Shown: positions 8,197 through 18,422, counted from the stretch's first letter. The stretch: 64,000 nucleotides of DNA from Coriobacteriia bacterium (GCA_016649875.1 JAENWW010000004.1:44873-108872); one strand, 5' to 3'. Program-made: numbers and translations. The notes: generated from the letters alone by a model not told the origin.

Positions 8197-10917
8197 GTGT
8201 CTGATATTAAGCGTGTCTACGCGTTCGGAAAAGACGCACAAGGCGAGAACCGCACCGAAGGAAACAAAGGAATGAAGTTCATTCTCGGTGGTAAAGGTGC
8301 AAACCTCGCTGAAATGGCGAATATGGAACTTCCTGTTCCTCCCGGTTACACCATCAGTTGCCAAACTTGTATGGAGTATTACAATTCCAATCCACCTTCT
8401 TTCCCCGATGAACTCGAAGCTGACCTCGTTTCATATACGGCTGATTTAGAGGCGAAAATGGGCAAGAAACTCGGAGACGTCAAAGACCCGCTTCTCGTAT
8501 CCGTCCGTTCCGGTGCGGCATTTTCGATGCCGGGTATGATGGATACCATTCTCAACCTCGGACTTAACGACGAGTCGATTCACGGTCTCATCAGCCAGAC
8601 GGGTAACGAGCGTTTCGCTTGGGATTCCTATCGACGCTTCATCCAAATGTTCTCAAACGTCGTTCTCAATGTCGAAGGCGACGAATTCGAAAACGCCATC
8701 ACCGTTAAAAAGCATCAAGCGGGAGTGATCGATGACAGCGAGCTTTCGGCAAACGACCTCAAAGATCTCGTCGAAGATTTCAAAACGACCGTTTCTCGAG
8801 AGGTGTCCGCAGACGATTTTCCTTCTCTTGTCATCGACGGCAAAGTTGCGTTCCCTCAAGACGTCAATGTACAGCTCCACTTGGCAATCGAGGCGGTTTT
8901 CAGCAGTTGGAACAATCGTCGTGCGCGTGACTATCGTCGCATGGAAAAAATCTCCGATGACATCGGAACTGCGGTAAGCGTTCAGTCCATGGTCTTCGGC
9001 AACAAAGGCGAGACGTCTGCCACCGGAGTCGGATTCACGAGAAATCCCGCTGACGGTACCAACGAATATTACGGTGACTTCCTGACGAACGCCCAGGGCG
9101 AAGACGTCGTGGCAGGCATTCGTTTGACGGAGCCTATTTCAAAATTAAAGACTCTTCCGGGTCTTGAAAAAGCCGGGGAAGAACTTGATAACGTATTCGC
9201 CGTTCTCGAAGAGGCATATCGCGATATGTGCGATATCGAGTTCACCATCGAGCAAGGCAAGCTCTGGATGCTCCAGACTCGTGTCGGTAAGCGTACCGCA
9301 CGTGCGGCGCTCAAAGTCGCCGTCGACTTGGTCGGAGAGGGAGCCATTTCGAAAGAAGAGGCGGTATCCCGCATCAATCCGGCACAGCTTGACCAGCTTC
9401 TCCATCCGACGTTCGACACGAAGCGAACCTACGATGTCGTCGCGCGCGGGCTCAATGCAAGCCCCGGCGCAGCAGTCGGTACGGCGGTCTTTTCCGCCGA
9501 CGACGCCGAAGCGGCCGCCGCACGTGGCGAAAGAGTCGTATTGGTTCGCTGGGAGACGACTCCTGACGACTTGCACGGCATGGTCGCTGCACAAGGCATT
9601 TTGACTTCTCACGGCGGAAAGACTTCCCATGCAGCCGTCATCGCACGCGGTATGGGCAAGCCGTGCGTATGCGGTGTCGATAAATTGAAAATCGACACAA
9701 AGGCGAAGCAAGCCTCCGTCATCGGCACCGACATCGTCATTAAAGAAGGCGATTCGATCTCAATCGACGGAACATCGGGTATTTTGATTCTCGGCGATGC
9801 AGACTTGGTCGAGCCCGAGGTTTCAGGAGATTTCGAAACCATTCTCGAATGGGCCGACGAGTTTCGTACGCTCGGAGTATATGCCAACGCGGATAACCCC
9901 GAGGATGCGAAAATATCTCGTGATTTCGGCGCAGAAGGCATCGGCTTGACTCGTACCGAGCATATGTTCCTCGGTGAGCGTAAAGACATCATCCAAGATT
10001 TCATCTTGTCCGATTCTGATGAAGGTCGCAACGCCGCGCTTGCAAAACTTCTCGACGTACAAGTTTCTGACTATCTCGGAATCTTTGAGGCGATGGACGG
10101 GCTGCCGGTAACGGTGCGTCTTCTCGATCCGCCTCTCCACGAGTTCTTGGATAATCCTCGCGAACTCGAGGTCGAGCTCGTGCGACGTGAACTTGTCGGT
10201 GATTCAGCCGGAGCGCTTGCCGAAGGTAAGAAGCTTCTTGCCGAAATCGATGCACTTTCCGAGCAAAACCCGATGCTCGGTATGCGCGGTTGTCGACTGG
10301 GAATCGTGTTCCCCGAACTTTACGCCATGCAAGTTCGTTCGATTACGCGTGCGGCCCATCAGCTCAAAGCGGCCGGCAAAGATCCTCATCCCGAGATCAT
10401 GATTCCGCTCGTAAGCTTGAAGGCCGAACTTGAGACACTTCGTGCAGAAGCCGAGGCCGTCATCGCCGAGGTCGAGCAAGAAACCGGTCAACACGTGGAT
10501 ATCCCCATCGGCACCATGATCGAACTTCCTCGCGCCGCAATCACGGCCGATGAGATCGGGCAAGTCGCCGACTTCTTCAGCTTCGGCACCAACGATCTCA
10601 CTCAGACAGCATTCGGCTTCAGCCGCGACGATGTCGAGTCGAGCTTTCTGACGTCTTATCTCGAGCGTAAGATTCTCGATCGCAACCCGTTTGAGACACT
10701 TGACGACGGCGTCGCCCAACTCGTTGCAATCGCCTGTGAGAAGGGTCGCAAAGCAAATCCCGCTATTCATCTGGGAATCTGCGGTGAGCACGGCGGCGAT
10801 CCGGAGTCGATCCATAAGTGTCAAAAGGCCGGACTGACCTATGTGAGCTGCTCACCCTATCGTGTGCCGGTCGCACGTCTCGCAGCCGCACAGGCAGCGC
10901 TTGCGGAGAAGAAGTAA
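8197..10917 (+). CDS. ppdK: Pyruvate, phosphate dikinase
   Basis: Interconverts pyruvate + ATP + Pi and PEP + AMP + PPi; in anaerobes it often runs as a PPi-using glycolytic step. About 906 residues. The N-terminal nucleotide-binding domain opens with ILGGKGANLAEM; the phospho-histidine domain has GGKTSHAAVIARGMG with Thr476-Ser477-His478; the C-terminal TIM-barrel PEP/pyruvate domain ends with the catalytic cysteine in GICGEHGG (Cys862). I choose the GTG at 8197 because AAGGGAG precedes it and MSDIKRVYAFG is the family start; the frame is open 90 bases further back. A strong terminator follows. Paired with its regulator upstream and a membrane pyrophosphatase downstream. Confidence 0.97.
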   Translation: MSDIKRVYAFGKDAQGENRTEGNKGMKFILGGKGANLAEMANMELPVPPGYTISCQTCMEYYNSNPPSFPDELEADLVSYTADLEAKMGKKLGDVKDPLLVSVRSGAAFSMPGMMDTILNLGLNDESIHGLISQTGNERFAWDSYRRFIQMFSNVVLNVEGDEFENAITVKKHQAGVIDDSELSANDLKDLVEDFKTTVSREVSADDFPSLVIDGKVAFPQDVNVQLHLAIEAVFSSWNNRRARDYRRMEKISDDIGTAVSVQSMVFGNKGETSATGVGFTRNPADGTNEYYGDFLTNAQGEDVVAGIRLTEPISKLKTLPGLEKAGEELDNVFAVLEEAYRDMCDIEFTIEQGKLWMLQTRVGKRTARAALKVAVDLVGEGAISKEEAVSRINPAQLDQLLHPTFDTKRTYDVVARGLNASPGAAVGTAVFSADDAEAAAARGERVVLVRWETTPDDLHGMVAAQGILTSHGGKTSHAAVIARGMGKPCVCGVDKLKIDTKAKQASVIGTDIVIKEGDSISIDGTSGILILGDADLVEPEVSGDFETILEWADEFRTLGVYANADNPEDAKISRDFGAEGIGLTRTEHMFLGERKDIIQDFILSDSDEGRNAALAKLLDVQVSDYLGIFEAMDGLPVTVRLLDPPLHEFLDNPRELEVELVRRELVGDSAGALAEGKKLLAEIDALSEQNPMLGMRGCRLGIVFPELYAMQVRSITRAAHQLKAAGKDPHPEIMIPLVSLKAELETLRAEAEAVIAEVEQETGQHVDIPIGTMIELPRAAITADEIGQVADFFSFGTNDLTQTAFGFSRDDVESSFLTSYLERKILDRNPFETLDDGVAQLVAIACEKGRKANPAIHLGICGEHGGDPESIHKCQKAGLTYVSCSPYRVPVARLAAAQAALAEKK

Positions 10918-10940
10918 GTCAGTCGCAAATCATAAGAATG

Positions 10941-10977
10941 AAAAGTCCTCACGTGTACGATGCGTGGGGACTTTTTT
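10941..10977 (+). terminator. Rho-independent terminator after ppdK
   Basis: A 13-bp stem (10941-10953 with 10963-10975, one G-U pair) around a 9-base loop, running into a T tract through 10977. Because the left arm begins with four A's it could also work on the minus strand. Confidence 0.9.
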
Positions 10978-11029
10978 GTGTCCGGGACGTGCGGTAGACT
11001 TATGTATCGCACAACTAAGGAGCTCTCCC

Positions 11030-12100
11030 ATGGATTCTGACCACGACATTTCTAATCTCGTTTTTTTACGCGAGGACATCGAGCAGCGCGAACGGGATAT
11101 CTTATCTCCCTACGCCGCCTTGTCCGCAGACACCAAAGGTCGAGTCGTTGTACGACCGCTCGACATATACCGTACGGAATTTCAACGAGATCGCGACCGT
11201 ATCCTCCACTGCAAATCTTTGCGAAGACTCTCTCATAAAACTCAAGTGTTTTTGGCGGCGGAAGGGGATCACTATCGGACGAGGCTGACGCACACTCTCG
11301 AGGTTGCACAAATCGCCCGCTCGGTCGCCCGTACTCTTCGCCTGAATGAAGATCTTACCGAGGCGATAGCGTTGGGACACGATCTCGGGCATACGCCATT
11401 CGGACATACGGGCGAAACCGCTCTCAACCGCGCGCTTTCAAAAATTCAGTCAGATTATCGCGAGAAATACCCCAAAGCTCCCACGCACTACGAACACGTC
11501 GAACAATCGTTACGCCTTGTCGAGTGTCTCGAGTACGACGGCAAGGGACTGAATTTATGTTGGGAGACGCGTGACGGAATATTGGGGCACAGTGGAAATC
11601 ACATTCCGAAAACTCTCGAAGGGCAGATCGTGCGAATTTCTGATCGCATCGCCTATATCAATCATGACATCGACGATGCGCTTCGTGCCGGCGTGATATC
11701 GGAGGAGAACCTTCCGCAAGAATATTGCGAAGTTCTCGGTGACAACTCTCCTCATCGGATCACCACCCTCGTGCGCGACCTTGTCGAAAATTCGGCCGGA
11801 CGAGAGAGAATCATCATGTCTTCATCCGTCGAACACGCTATGCTCGGGTTGCGCTCATGGATGTTTGATAACGTGTATTTATCGCAGGGTGCCAAGTCGG
11901 AGGAGCCGAAGGCTCTCGGATTGATCGAGTCGTTATTCTTTTATTATCTCGACCATATGGACGATGTTCCTCACGAATATCGAGTGCATTCCGACGGATG
12001 CGATGTTCGCGCAGTCATCGATTTCGTCGCCGGGATGACCGATCGTTATGCCCTGAAACAATATGAAGAAATATTCGTGCCGAAAAGTTGGCGTATTTAG
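11030..12100 (+). CDS. dgt: dGTPase-like dNTP triphosphohydrolase (HD domain)
   Basis: Cleaves dNTPs to nucleoside and tripolyphosphate, controlling dNTP pools; family precisely: deoxyguanosinetriphosphate triphosphohydrolase-like, type 2. The N-terminus QRERDILSPYAALSADTKGR is characteristic. HD-domain metal ligands are seen in RLTHTLEVAQIA (His) and LGHDLGHTPFGHTGE (His-Asp plus second histidine). 356 residues. Start ATG 11030 follows AAGGAG; the frame is open back into the ppdK tail but that part lies across a terminator. dgt next to dnaG is common in actinobacteria; here hppA lies between. Confidence 0.92.
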   Translation: MDSDHDISNLVFLREDIEQRERDILSPYAALSADTKGRVVVRPLDIYRTEFQRDRDRILHCKSLRRLSHKTQVFLAAEGDHYRTRLTHTLEVAQIARSVARTLRLNEDLTEAIALGHDLGHTPFGHTGETALNRALSKIQSDYREKYPKAPTHYEHVEQSLRLVECLEYDGKGLNLCWETRDGILGHSGNHIPKTLEGQIVRISDRIAYINHDIDDALRAGVISEENLPQEYCEVLGDNSPHRITTLVRDLVENSAGRERIIMSSSVEHAMLGLRSWMFDNVYLSQGAKSEEPKALGLIESLFFYYLDHMDDVPHEYRVHSDGCDVRAVIDFVAGMTDRYALKQYEEIFVPKSWRI

Positions 12101-12123
12101 GGTCGGCTTGTCCAACTCGCATA

Positions 12124-12151
12124 GTGCATTTGCACGGGTTTATGATAATGT
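12124..12151 (+). promoter_or_regulatory. Possible promoter with small inverted repeat upstream of hppA
   Basis: A 5-bp perfect inverted repeat GTGCA-TT-TGCAC (12124-12135) lies just before an extended -10-like TGATAATGT (12143-12151). The dgt-hppA gap is 159 bases, so a separate promoter is likely, but no -35 hexamer stands out. The assignment is tentative. Confidence 0.3.
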
Positions 12152-12259
12152 TATTGATGGCAAATTCATGTAGGATTTGTGGATTCCCTTTAGGGGGCGG
12201 CACTACGGTAGTTTTCAAAAGAGTGCATATGATTTGTGCTCATGGGAAGGGAGTAAGGT

Positions 12260-14365
12260 ATGACTTGGTTGGCTTGGTTGGCGCCTCTTTGCGCAGTGCT
12301 GGGTCTTGCGGTCGCTTTTTATCTTGCATCTTGGGTACTTAAACAAGATGCTGGGACGAAAAAGATGCAAGAAATATCTGAAGCTATACAAGAAGGTGCT
12401 CTTGCGTTTCTGTTTGCTGAATACAAAGTACTTTTCATCTTCATCGTCGTTGTCGCTGCCGTTCTCGGTTTTGCCACAACTCCACTTACCGCAGTTGCAT
12501 TTGTGACCGGTTCTCTTTTGTCGGTCGGTGCCGGGTTCATCGGTATGCATGTCGCCACACGTGCGAATGCGCGTACGGCACAAGGCGCAACGAAGGGTAT
12601 CGAAGTTGCACTCAATGTTGCGTTTCGCTCAGGACTGACGATGGGGCTTGTCGTTGCCGGTCTCGGTCTTTTTGGACTTGCCATCTGGGCTATCGTTCTT
12701 TTACTCGGAGCGGGTTCACTCGGTGCCCTTTCGAAAGGTGCAGAAATTATTTCAGGTTTCTCAATGGGTGCTTCTTCTGTCGCCCTTTTCGCCCGTGTCG
12801 GTGGTGGAATCTACACGAAAGCAGCCGATGTCGGAGCTGACCTCGTGGGAAAGGTCGAAGCCGGTATTCCCGAAGACGATCCTCGCAACCCCGCTGTTAT
12901 CGCAGATAACGTCGGTGATAACGTCGGTGACGTAGCCGGAATGGGTGCAGATCTCTTCGAGTCTTATGTCGGCTCGATTGTCGCTCCCATGATTTTGGCG
13001 GTTTCGATCTGGGCCGGATCCGGTTCGGGTTTTGCCGGTATGAAAGACGGAACCGGTGACCTTTTCTTCGGTATCGCCATTCCGTTGCTTATCGCCGCCA
13101 TGGGCATTCTCGCTTCGATTATCGGATTGTTCTTCGTGCGCGCGAAGAAAGGTGCGAACCTTCACAATGCGCTCAATAAAGGAACTTATATCGCCGCAGG
13201 TCTTGAAATCATCGCAATGGGCGGCCTTATATACTATTGGGCACAAACAACCGAAGTAGCTCGAATTTGGTTCTTCGGTGCCGTCGTCATCGGCCTTCTC
13301 GCCGGTCTCGGTATAGGCCGTGTAACCGAGTACTTCTGCTCAGATGAATACAAGCCGGTACAAGGGATTGCGGATGCATCCGAAACAGGTGCCGCCACCA
13401 ATATCATTTCCGGCCTCGGCGTAGGCATGATGTCGACTGTCGTTCCAGTCATCATCGTCGCCATTGCCATCATCGTTTCCTACATTTTCGGAAACAAGGC
13501 GGTGCCATCGAACGATATTTCCGGTATTTACGGAATCGGTTTAGCGGCGCTCGGTATGCTTTCCATCACAGCCATCACCGTCGGCGTCGATGCTTACGGA
13601 CCTGTTGCCGATAACGCCGGTGGTATCGCCGAAATGGCACACATGGGCGATGATATTCGCGAAATCACCGATTCTCTCGACTCCGTCGGAAACACGACGG
13701 CAGCCATCGCCAAGGGCTTTGCAATCGGCTCCGCCGGTCTCACCGCGCTTGCTTTGTTCGTTGCATTCCGCCAAGGACTGACTGTTCCTATAAACATGTC
13801 TCTTGAGAACCCATGGGTAATCGCCGGTCTCTTCGTGGGCGGTATGTTGCCGTTCCTGTTCGGAGCTTTGACGATGAATGCCGTCGGTCGTGCCGCTAAC
13901 GCAATGATTATCGAGGTTCGTCGCCAGTTCAAAGAGATTGTCGGAATCATGGAGTATGAAGCCAAACCGGATTATGCGGCTTGCGTCGATATCTCCACCA
14001 AAGCCGCCTTAAAAGAGATGGTCGGCCCCGGCGTCATCGCCGTCGTCGTTCCCGTCGTAGCCGGTATTTTAAACCTCGATTTTCTCGCCGGTCTTCTCGC
14101 CGGCGCTCTGGTCACCGGATTCTTGCTCGCTATTTTCATGGCCAATGCAGGTGGTGCTTGGGATAACGCAAAGAAATATATTGAAGGCGGTGCTCACGGT
14201 GGTAAGGGCTCGGCGGCCCATAAGGCTGCCGTTGTCGGTGACACCGTCGGTGACCCCTTCAAAGACACTTCAGGTCCTTCGATGAACATCTTGATCAAGT
14301 TGATGACCGTAGTCGCTTTGGTGTTCGTTCCGCTTTTCAACACCATTCACGTAATCGCAAAATAA
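12260..14365 (+). CDS. hppA: Membrane-bound ion-translocating pyrophosphatase (probably K+-dependent, Na+-type)
   Basis: Multi-spanning pump that uses PPi hydrolysis to move H+ or Na+ out of the cytoplasm. 701 residues with about 16 hydrophobic segments. Substrate-site motifs: [20 protein letters not shown], then [20 protein letters not shown] and, near the end, [15 protein letters not shown]. The residue after GNTT is alanine (Ala481 in [10 protein letters not shown]), as in K+-dependent members; K+-independent ones have lysine. Glu234 sits in DLFES, the position used by Na+-transporting members, whereas classical H+ pumps have glycine there and a glutamate four residues later (here glycine). 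Ion choice is therefore inferred as Na+, though some H+ pumps share this position. Ribosome site GGGAAGGGAG. Confidence 0.95.
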   Translation: MTWLAWLAPLCAVLGLAVAFYLASWVLKQDAGTKKMQEISEAIQEGALAFLFAEYKVLFIFIVVVAAVLGFATTPLTAVAFVTGSLLSVGAGFIGMHVATRANARTAQGATKGIEVALNVAFRSGLTMGLVVAGLGLFGLAIWAIVLLLGAGSLGALSKGAEIISGFSMGASSVALFARVGGGIYTKAADVGADLVGKVEAGIPEDDPRNPAVIADNVGDNVGDVAGMGADLFESYVGSIVAPMILAVSIWAGSGSGFAGMKDGTGDLFFGIAIPLLIAAMGILASIIGLFFVRAKKGANLHNALNKGTYIAAGLEIIAMGGLIYYWAQTTEVARIWFFGAVVIGLLAGLGIGRVTEYFCSDEYKPVQGIADASETGAATNIISGLGVGMMSTVVPVIIVAIAIIVSYIFGNKAVPSNDISGIYGIGLAALGMLSITAITVGVDAYGPVADNAGGIAEMAHMGDDIREITDSLDSVGNTTAAIAKGFAIGSAGLTALALFVAFRQGLTVPINMSLENPWVIAGLFVGGMLPFLFGALTMNAVGRAANAMIIEVRRQFKEIVGIMEYEAKPDYAACVDISTKAALKEMVGPGVIAVVVPVVAGILNLDFLAGLLAGALVTGFLLAIFMANAGGAWDNAKKYIEGGAHGGKGSAAHKAAVVGDTVGDPFKDTSGPSMNILIKLMTVVALVFVPLFNTIHVIAK

Positions 14366-14403
14366 TACGCATACGTAATTTGTAATACGCATATTCGAAT
14401 CAC

Positions 14404-14439
14404 GCATAAACCCCCGCGCTGTACAGCGGGGGTTTATGC
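14404..14439. terminator. Strong symmetric hairpin terminator between hppA and dnaG
   Basis: A perfect 14-bp stem (14404-14417 with 14426-14439) around an 8-base loop. The stem contains a C5GC/GCG5 core followed by T3AT, so the arms supply A- and T-rich flanks for either strand. It separates hppA from the dnaG promoter that begins directly after it. Confidence 0.88.
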
Positions 14440-14440
14440 A

Positions 14441-14460
14441 GTTTAAGGTACAATTGTTCT
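14441..14460 (+). promoter_or_regulatory. dnaG promoter giving a probably leaderless mRNA
   Basis: GTTTAAGGTACAAT ends in a -10 hexamer TACAAT at 14449-14454, only six bases before the dnaG ATG. A transcript starting 6-8 bases past the -10 would begin at or next to the A of the ATG. No ribosome site at normal spacing is present. Confidence 0.6.
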
Positions 14461-16314
14461 ATGGCTCGAATCACAGATGAAGACATAGAAAAAGTTCGTG
14501 AAGCAACAGACATCGTTTCGCTTATCGGCGAGCGAATCGTTCTGAAGCAAAAGTCCGGAGTATTCTGGGGTTGCTGTCCGTTCCACGGTGAGAAGACGCC
14601 GTCTTTCAAAGTCGACCCGACTTCGGGGTTGTTCTACTGTTTCGGCTGTCACGAACATGGCGATGCATTCAAATTTCTGCAACTCACCGAATCGCTTGAG
14701 TTCCCCGAAGCGGTCAGGGTACTCGCCGAGCGTGCGCATATCGAACTGGAAGCCACCGAGGGACAAAATAATGTGGCGGGGTTCGTTTCGCAAGTGCGTT
14801 CCGTGTGTGAAGATACGGCGACGTTTTATCATGACATGCTCAACGGCCTGAGAAGTCCTGAGGCTGATGCGGCTCGTTCTTATCTCGGAAGTCGAGGTTT
14901 CGGGAGTGAGATTTCAAAAACCTGGCAGCTCGGCTTTGCCCCCGGAAACGGTTCGCTTGTCGCACATTTGAAGAAGAAAGGGCATAGCGATAAGGCGATT
15001 GAATCGGCCAATGTCGGTATACGCTCCGGGCTGCAACTGAGGGATAGATTTTATAATAGGGTGATGTTTCCCATACGTGACGTGTCAGGACGCGTGATAG
15101 CATTCGGAGGCCGTGTCATCGGACAGGGCAATCCGAAGTACCTCAACTCGAGCGATACTCCGATATTTCATAAATCACGTAATATGTATGGAATAGACAA
15201 AGCGAAGCCTGAGATATTGAAGAGCAAGACGGCGGTGGTTGTCGAAGGATACACCGATGTCATTGCGCTCTCGAAATCAGGAATCGTCAATGCGGTCGCA
15301 ACGCTTGGAACGGCGCTTACCTCAGAACACATCAAGCTCCTTTCGCGCTTCGCCATAAGAATCATATACATTTTCGACGGTGATGAAGCCGGTCTGAGAG
15401 CCGCTGATCGCGCTGTCGAATTCATCGACCAGACCATTACCGTCGAATCGAGTGCAAATCCGATTGTGCTCGATGTCGTCGTGTTGCCGGCCGGGACCGA
15501 TCCTGCAGATATAGCATCGAGTGAAGGGGGAGCGCAGGAGTTTTCAAAATTGCTCAAGACGGCTGTTCCCCTCATTCGCTTTGCGATCGATAGGAGACTT
15601 TCCAGGTGGGATCTTTCGCGCCCCGAGGAACGGCAAAGAGCGATAAATGATTGCACTTCGATATTAGTTCCGATAAAAGGTTCGGTGATGGCCACCGATT
15701 ATGCCCAATACATCGTCGATAAGTTGTGGGCGAGCGGTGTGCGTGTCGAGCTTTCCCAGATACTTGATGCTTTGGCCAATCAGAAGAACACGATGCCGAA
15801 TCATTCGGTACCCGACGAGCAAGGAGTTGTCATAAAATCGGGCACGAATTTGTTTGTGCTCGGAAAAGAAGCGACTTCGGATGAGCGGCTCGCTCAAGAA
15901 ATTATCGCGTTTATGGTATTGGACAAAAGAGCACGCAATTTTCTCGCTCAAAATGTCGAAACGGATATGTTCGTATCGCAGATATATCGTCAGATGTTTT
16001 CCTTGCTATCGGGGGAACTCAAGCAAAGCGATATCGGAGCGGCCGTCTCTCGTTTGACCGATGCGTTTCCCGGTAGCGACGCATTCATCTCGACTTTCAA
16101 CTTCACTCAAATGGATGAAACGAAAATGAAAAGTTTGGTCGAGGAGATGGTCCTGCGGATGAAGGAAACTTCAATGGAACGCGAAGTCGCTCACAATACC
16201 GCAAAGCTTAAGGATGAGACCTCCCGGCCCGATGAAAGAGTGGAGCTCATCCGCACGATTGCAAAGACGCAGCTCGAACTCAGTTTTTTGCGAACGAAAA
16301 GACACCTCAGCTAA
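14461..16314 (+). CDS. dnaG: DNA primase
   Basis: Makes RNA primers at the replication fork. Order in 617 residues: N-terminal CHC2 zinc domain with CPFHGEKTPSFKV and FYCFGCHEHGD (about residues 40-65), the TOPRIM domain with VVVEGYTDVIAL and FDGDEAGLRAADR (about 260-320), and a helicase-interacting C-terminal region. The start MARITDEDIEKVREATDIV is diagnostic, so the unusual lack of a ribosome site is real; initiation is probably leaderless. dnaG followed by rpoD is the classic macromolecular-synthesis pair. Confidence 0.97.
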   Translation: MARITDEDIEKVREATDIVSLIGERIVLKQKSGVFWGCCPFHGEKTPSFKVDPTSGLFYCFGCHEHGDAFKFLQLTESLEFPEAVRVLAERAHIELEATEGQNNVAGFVSQVRSVCEDTATFYHDMLNGLRSPEADAARSYLGSRGFGSEISKTWQLGFAPGNGSLVAHLKKKGHSDKAIESANVGIRSGLQLRDRFYNRVMFPIRDVSGRVIAFGGRVIGQGNPKYLNSSDTPIFHKSRNMYGIDKAKPEILKSKTAVVVEGYTDVIALSKSGIVNAVATLGTALTSEHIKLLSRFAIRIIYIFDGDEAGLRAADRAVEFIDQTITVESSANPIVLDVVVLPAGTDPADIASSEGGAQEFSKLLKTAVPLIRFAIDRRLSRWDLSRPEERQRAINDCTSILVPIKGSVMATDYAQYIVDKLWASGVRVELSQILDALANQKNTMPNHSVPDEQGVVIKSGTNLFVLGKEATSDERLAQEIIAFMVLDKRARNFLAQNVETDMFVSQIYRQMFSLLSGELKQSDIGAAVSRLTDAFPGSDAFISTFNFTQMDETKMKSLVEEMVLRMKETSMEREVAHNTAKLKDETSRPDERVELIRTIAKTQLELSFLRTKRHLS

Positions 16315-16420
16315 AATAAGCATACGAACTTTGTAGAATTCTTATTCTTTGCAGTAGTTTTAAGTATTTATGCGTATATTCACATCGTTGAGCGCAAAAT
16401 CTATCGAAGGAAGTAGCGAC

Positions 16421-18394
16421 GTGCCAAAAGAAGAAAAAGTAGTGTCCGAAGGCAAGACTTCGGCTAAGAAAGCGGTTACTAAAAAAGCCGATCACAAGGA
16501 AACTATCATGGAAAAGAAGACAAAATCGTCGAGTAAAAGCTCTTCAAAGAGTGTTCCGGTCAAGAGAAAGTCTGCCAAGTCGGCAAAAACAAAGCTCCCG
16601 GCACCTCATGATTTCGGAGCGATGCAACCGGTTGTGGACGGCCTCATAAAAAAAGGAAAAGAACAAGGTTCACTCTCAGACGATCTCATTCAAACAAAAC
16701 TCGTCAATGTAGGCGGCCCGGAACTCGATGCCGATGCAGTCTATCAGGTTATAAGTGATGCCGGAATCTTAATTTCAGATGAAATAGCGACGGAAGACAT
16801 CGACTCAGAAGAAGTAAACGAAATCATTGAAAGCGAAGATGTCGATGATTCGGGGTCTGACTTTTCTGATTCCGATGTGCTTGAACCGAGCGGTGGAATC
16901 GATGATGAGGACTCCGACGATGAATTCCATTATAAAAAGTCCAGCGCAGATGTCGAGATTAAAGAAATAAACTCGATACTCAGCAGCTCTCAGCGGAGCG
17001 CGAAAGCGAAAAGCAAGTCGAGGGCCCGCGCGAAAGCTAAGTCGGATGCTGCGGCGACAAGCGCCAAATCCGCTGACTCGGTGCGCATGTATCTCAAAGA
17101 AATCGGTAAAGTAAAACTCTTGAAAGCCGAGGAAGAAAAAGACTTCGCTAAAAAAATCGAAGCCGGAATCGAGGCGGCTAAAAAGCTCGAATCCATCGAC
17201 GGAATTCCCGATGAAATCACACTTTTGAAAAACGGATTCAACAGTCTCATCGTAGCTATTAAAAAGTATTGCAGGAAAACCGACGAGTTCGGTGGAAGCT
17301 ATCTTCGAAGTACGGTGCTGGACAAGACTTCCGATTTTGTTCCTCTCGATGAGCCTTCGATTGCCGTTGTCGAGGAAGTCGATGAAACGATGCTCGATGA
17401 AATCGAACTCGTTCGTCTTGAATCTCAGAATCGACTCGATGCCACGGTGAAATGTCGCAGCTATATTACGACACTCGCGGATGACATTAAAAAGCTTGCG
17501 ACCATTCCCGAAAGTGATGATTCTGAAATCGACCAAATGGTCGAACAGGCCCTGGCGTATCGTCACGCGGGGTTTGAACTCCTTGCCGCAGCAGATGAGC
17601 ACTATGGGGTATTTTCTAAGAAAATATCGCGCGGGAAAATGAGAATCTTAATGCAGCAAGAGCAAATCGGCTTGGAGGCGAAGGCGAAACTCGTCGAGGC
17701 GAACCTACGTCTCGTCGTGTCGATTGCAAAAAAATATGTCGGTCGCGGTATGGCCTTCCTCGATCTCATCCAAGAGGGAAACCTCGGTCTCATCAGGGCT
17801 GTCGAAAAATTCGATTATCGTAAGGGATTCAAGTTCTCCACCTATGCGACGTGGTGGATTCGTCAAGCGATCACGCGCGCAATCGCCGACCAGGCGAGAA
17901 CCATACGAATTCCCGTTCACATGGTTGAAACCATCAACAAACTCAGCCGCATTCAGCGCCAGCTCGTTCAAGAGCTCGGACAAGACCCGACGCCGGAACA
18001 AATCGGCGAGCGCATGGAGCTTACGGCGGATAGGGTGCGCGAAATTCTCAAAATAAGCCAAGAACCCGTTTCGCTCGAAACTCCTATCGGTGAAGAGGAG
18101 GACAGCCAGCTCGGTGACTTTCTCGAAGACGAACTTATTCAGGGACCTGCGGAAGCAGCCAGCTTCACGCTTCTTCAGGAGGCGCTCGACGAAGTGCTCG
18201 GTGAGCTCACAGAACGTGAGCGCGAAGTCATCGAATTGCGTTTCGGACTCAAAGACGGTCATCCTCGCACGCTTGAAGAGGTGGGGAAAAAGTTCGAAGT
18301 CACTCGTGAGCGCATTCGTCAGATAGAATCCAAGACTTTGAACAAGCTCCGTCATCCGAGCCATTCCAGCAAGTTGCGCGATTTCTTGGAGTAG
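16421..18394 (+). CDS. rpoD: Primary RNA polymerase sigma factor with long internal spacer
   Basis: Housekeeping sigma-70. Regions from this start: a lysine/serine-rich and then acidic N-terminal part (residues 1-215, includes a region 1.1-like segment), region 1.2 from [15 protein letters not shown] (about 222), regions 2.1-2.4 from [18 protein letters not shown] (about 423), region 3, and region 4 with [13 protein letters not shown] and the helix-turn-helix [20 protein letters not shown]. Between 1.2 and 2.1 lie about 170 residues, where most actinobacterial sigmas have 40-50. The GTG at 16421 follows GGAAG at good spacing; the frame is open to an ATG at 16370, and ATG 16508 after AAGGAA is another possible start. 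Confidence 0.95.
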   Translation: MPKEEKVVSEGKTSAKKAVTKKADHKETIMEKKTKSSSKSSSKSVPVKRKSAKSAKTKLPAPHDFGAMQPVVDGLIKKGKEQGSLSDDLIQTKLVNVGGPELDADAVYQVISDAGILISDEIATEDIDSEEVNEIIESEDVDDSGSDFSDSDVLEPSGGIDDEDSDDEFHYKKSSADVEIKEINSILSSSQRSAKAKSKSRARAKAKSDAAATSAKSADSVRMYLKEIGKVKLLKAEEEKDFAKKIEAGIEAAKKLESIDGIPDEITLLKNGFNSLIVAIKKYCRKTDEFGGSYLRSTVLDKTSDFVPLDEPSIAVVEEVDETMLDEIELVRLESQNRLDATVKCRSYITTLADDIKKLATIPESDDSEIDQMVEQALAYRHAGFELLAAADEHYGVFSKKISRGKMRILMQQEQIGLEAKAKLVEANLRLVVSIAKKYVGRGMAFLDLIQEGNLGLIRAVEKFDYRKGFKFSTYATWWIRQAITRAIADQARTIRIPVHMVETINKLSRIQRQLVQELGQDPTPEQIGERMELTADRVREILKISQEPVSLETPIGEEEDSQLGDFLEDELIQGPAEAASFTLLQEALDEVLGELTEREREVIELRFGLKDGHPRTLEEVGKKFEVTRERIRQIESKTLNKLRHPSHSSKLRDFLE

Positions 18395-18422
18395 GTTGCG
18401 GTCATGAAGGTTCAAGTTCACA

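Noticed and set aside
12902..12930. Direct repeat GATAACGTCGGT x2 inside hppA
   Set aside because: It encodes the conserved DNVGDNVGD active-site sequence and is explained by protein function.
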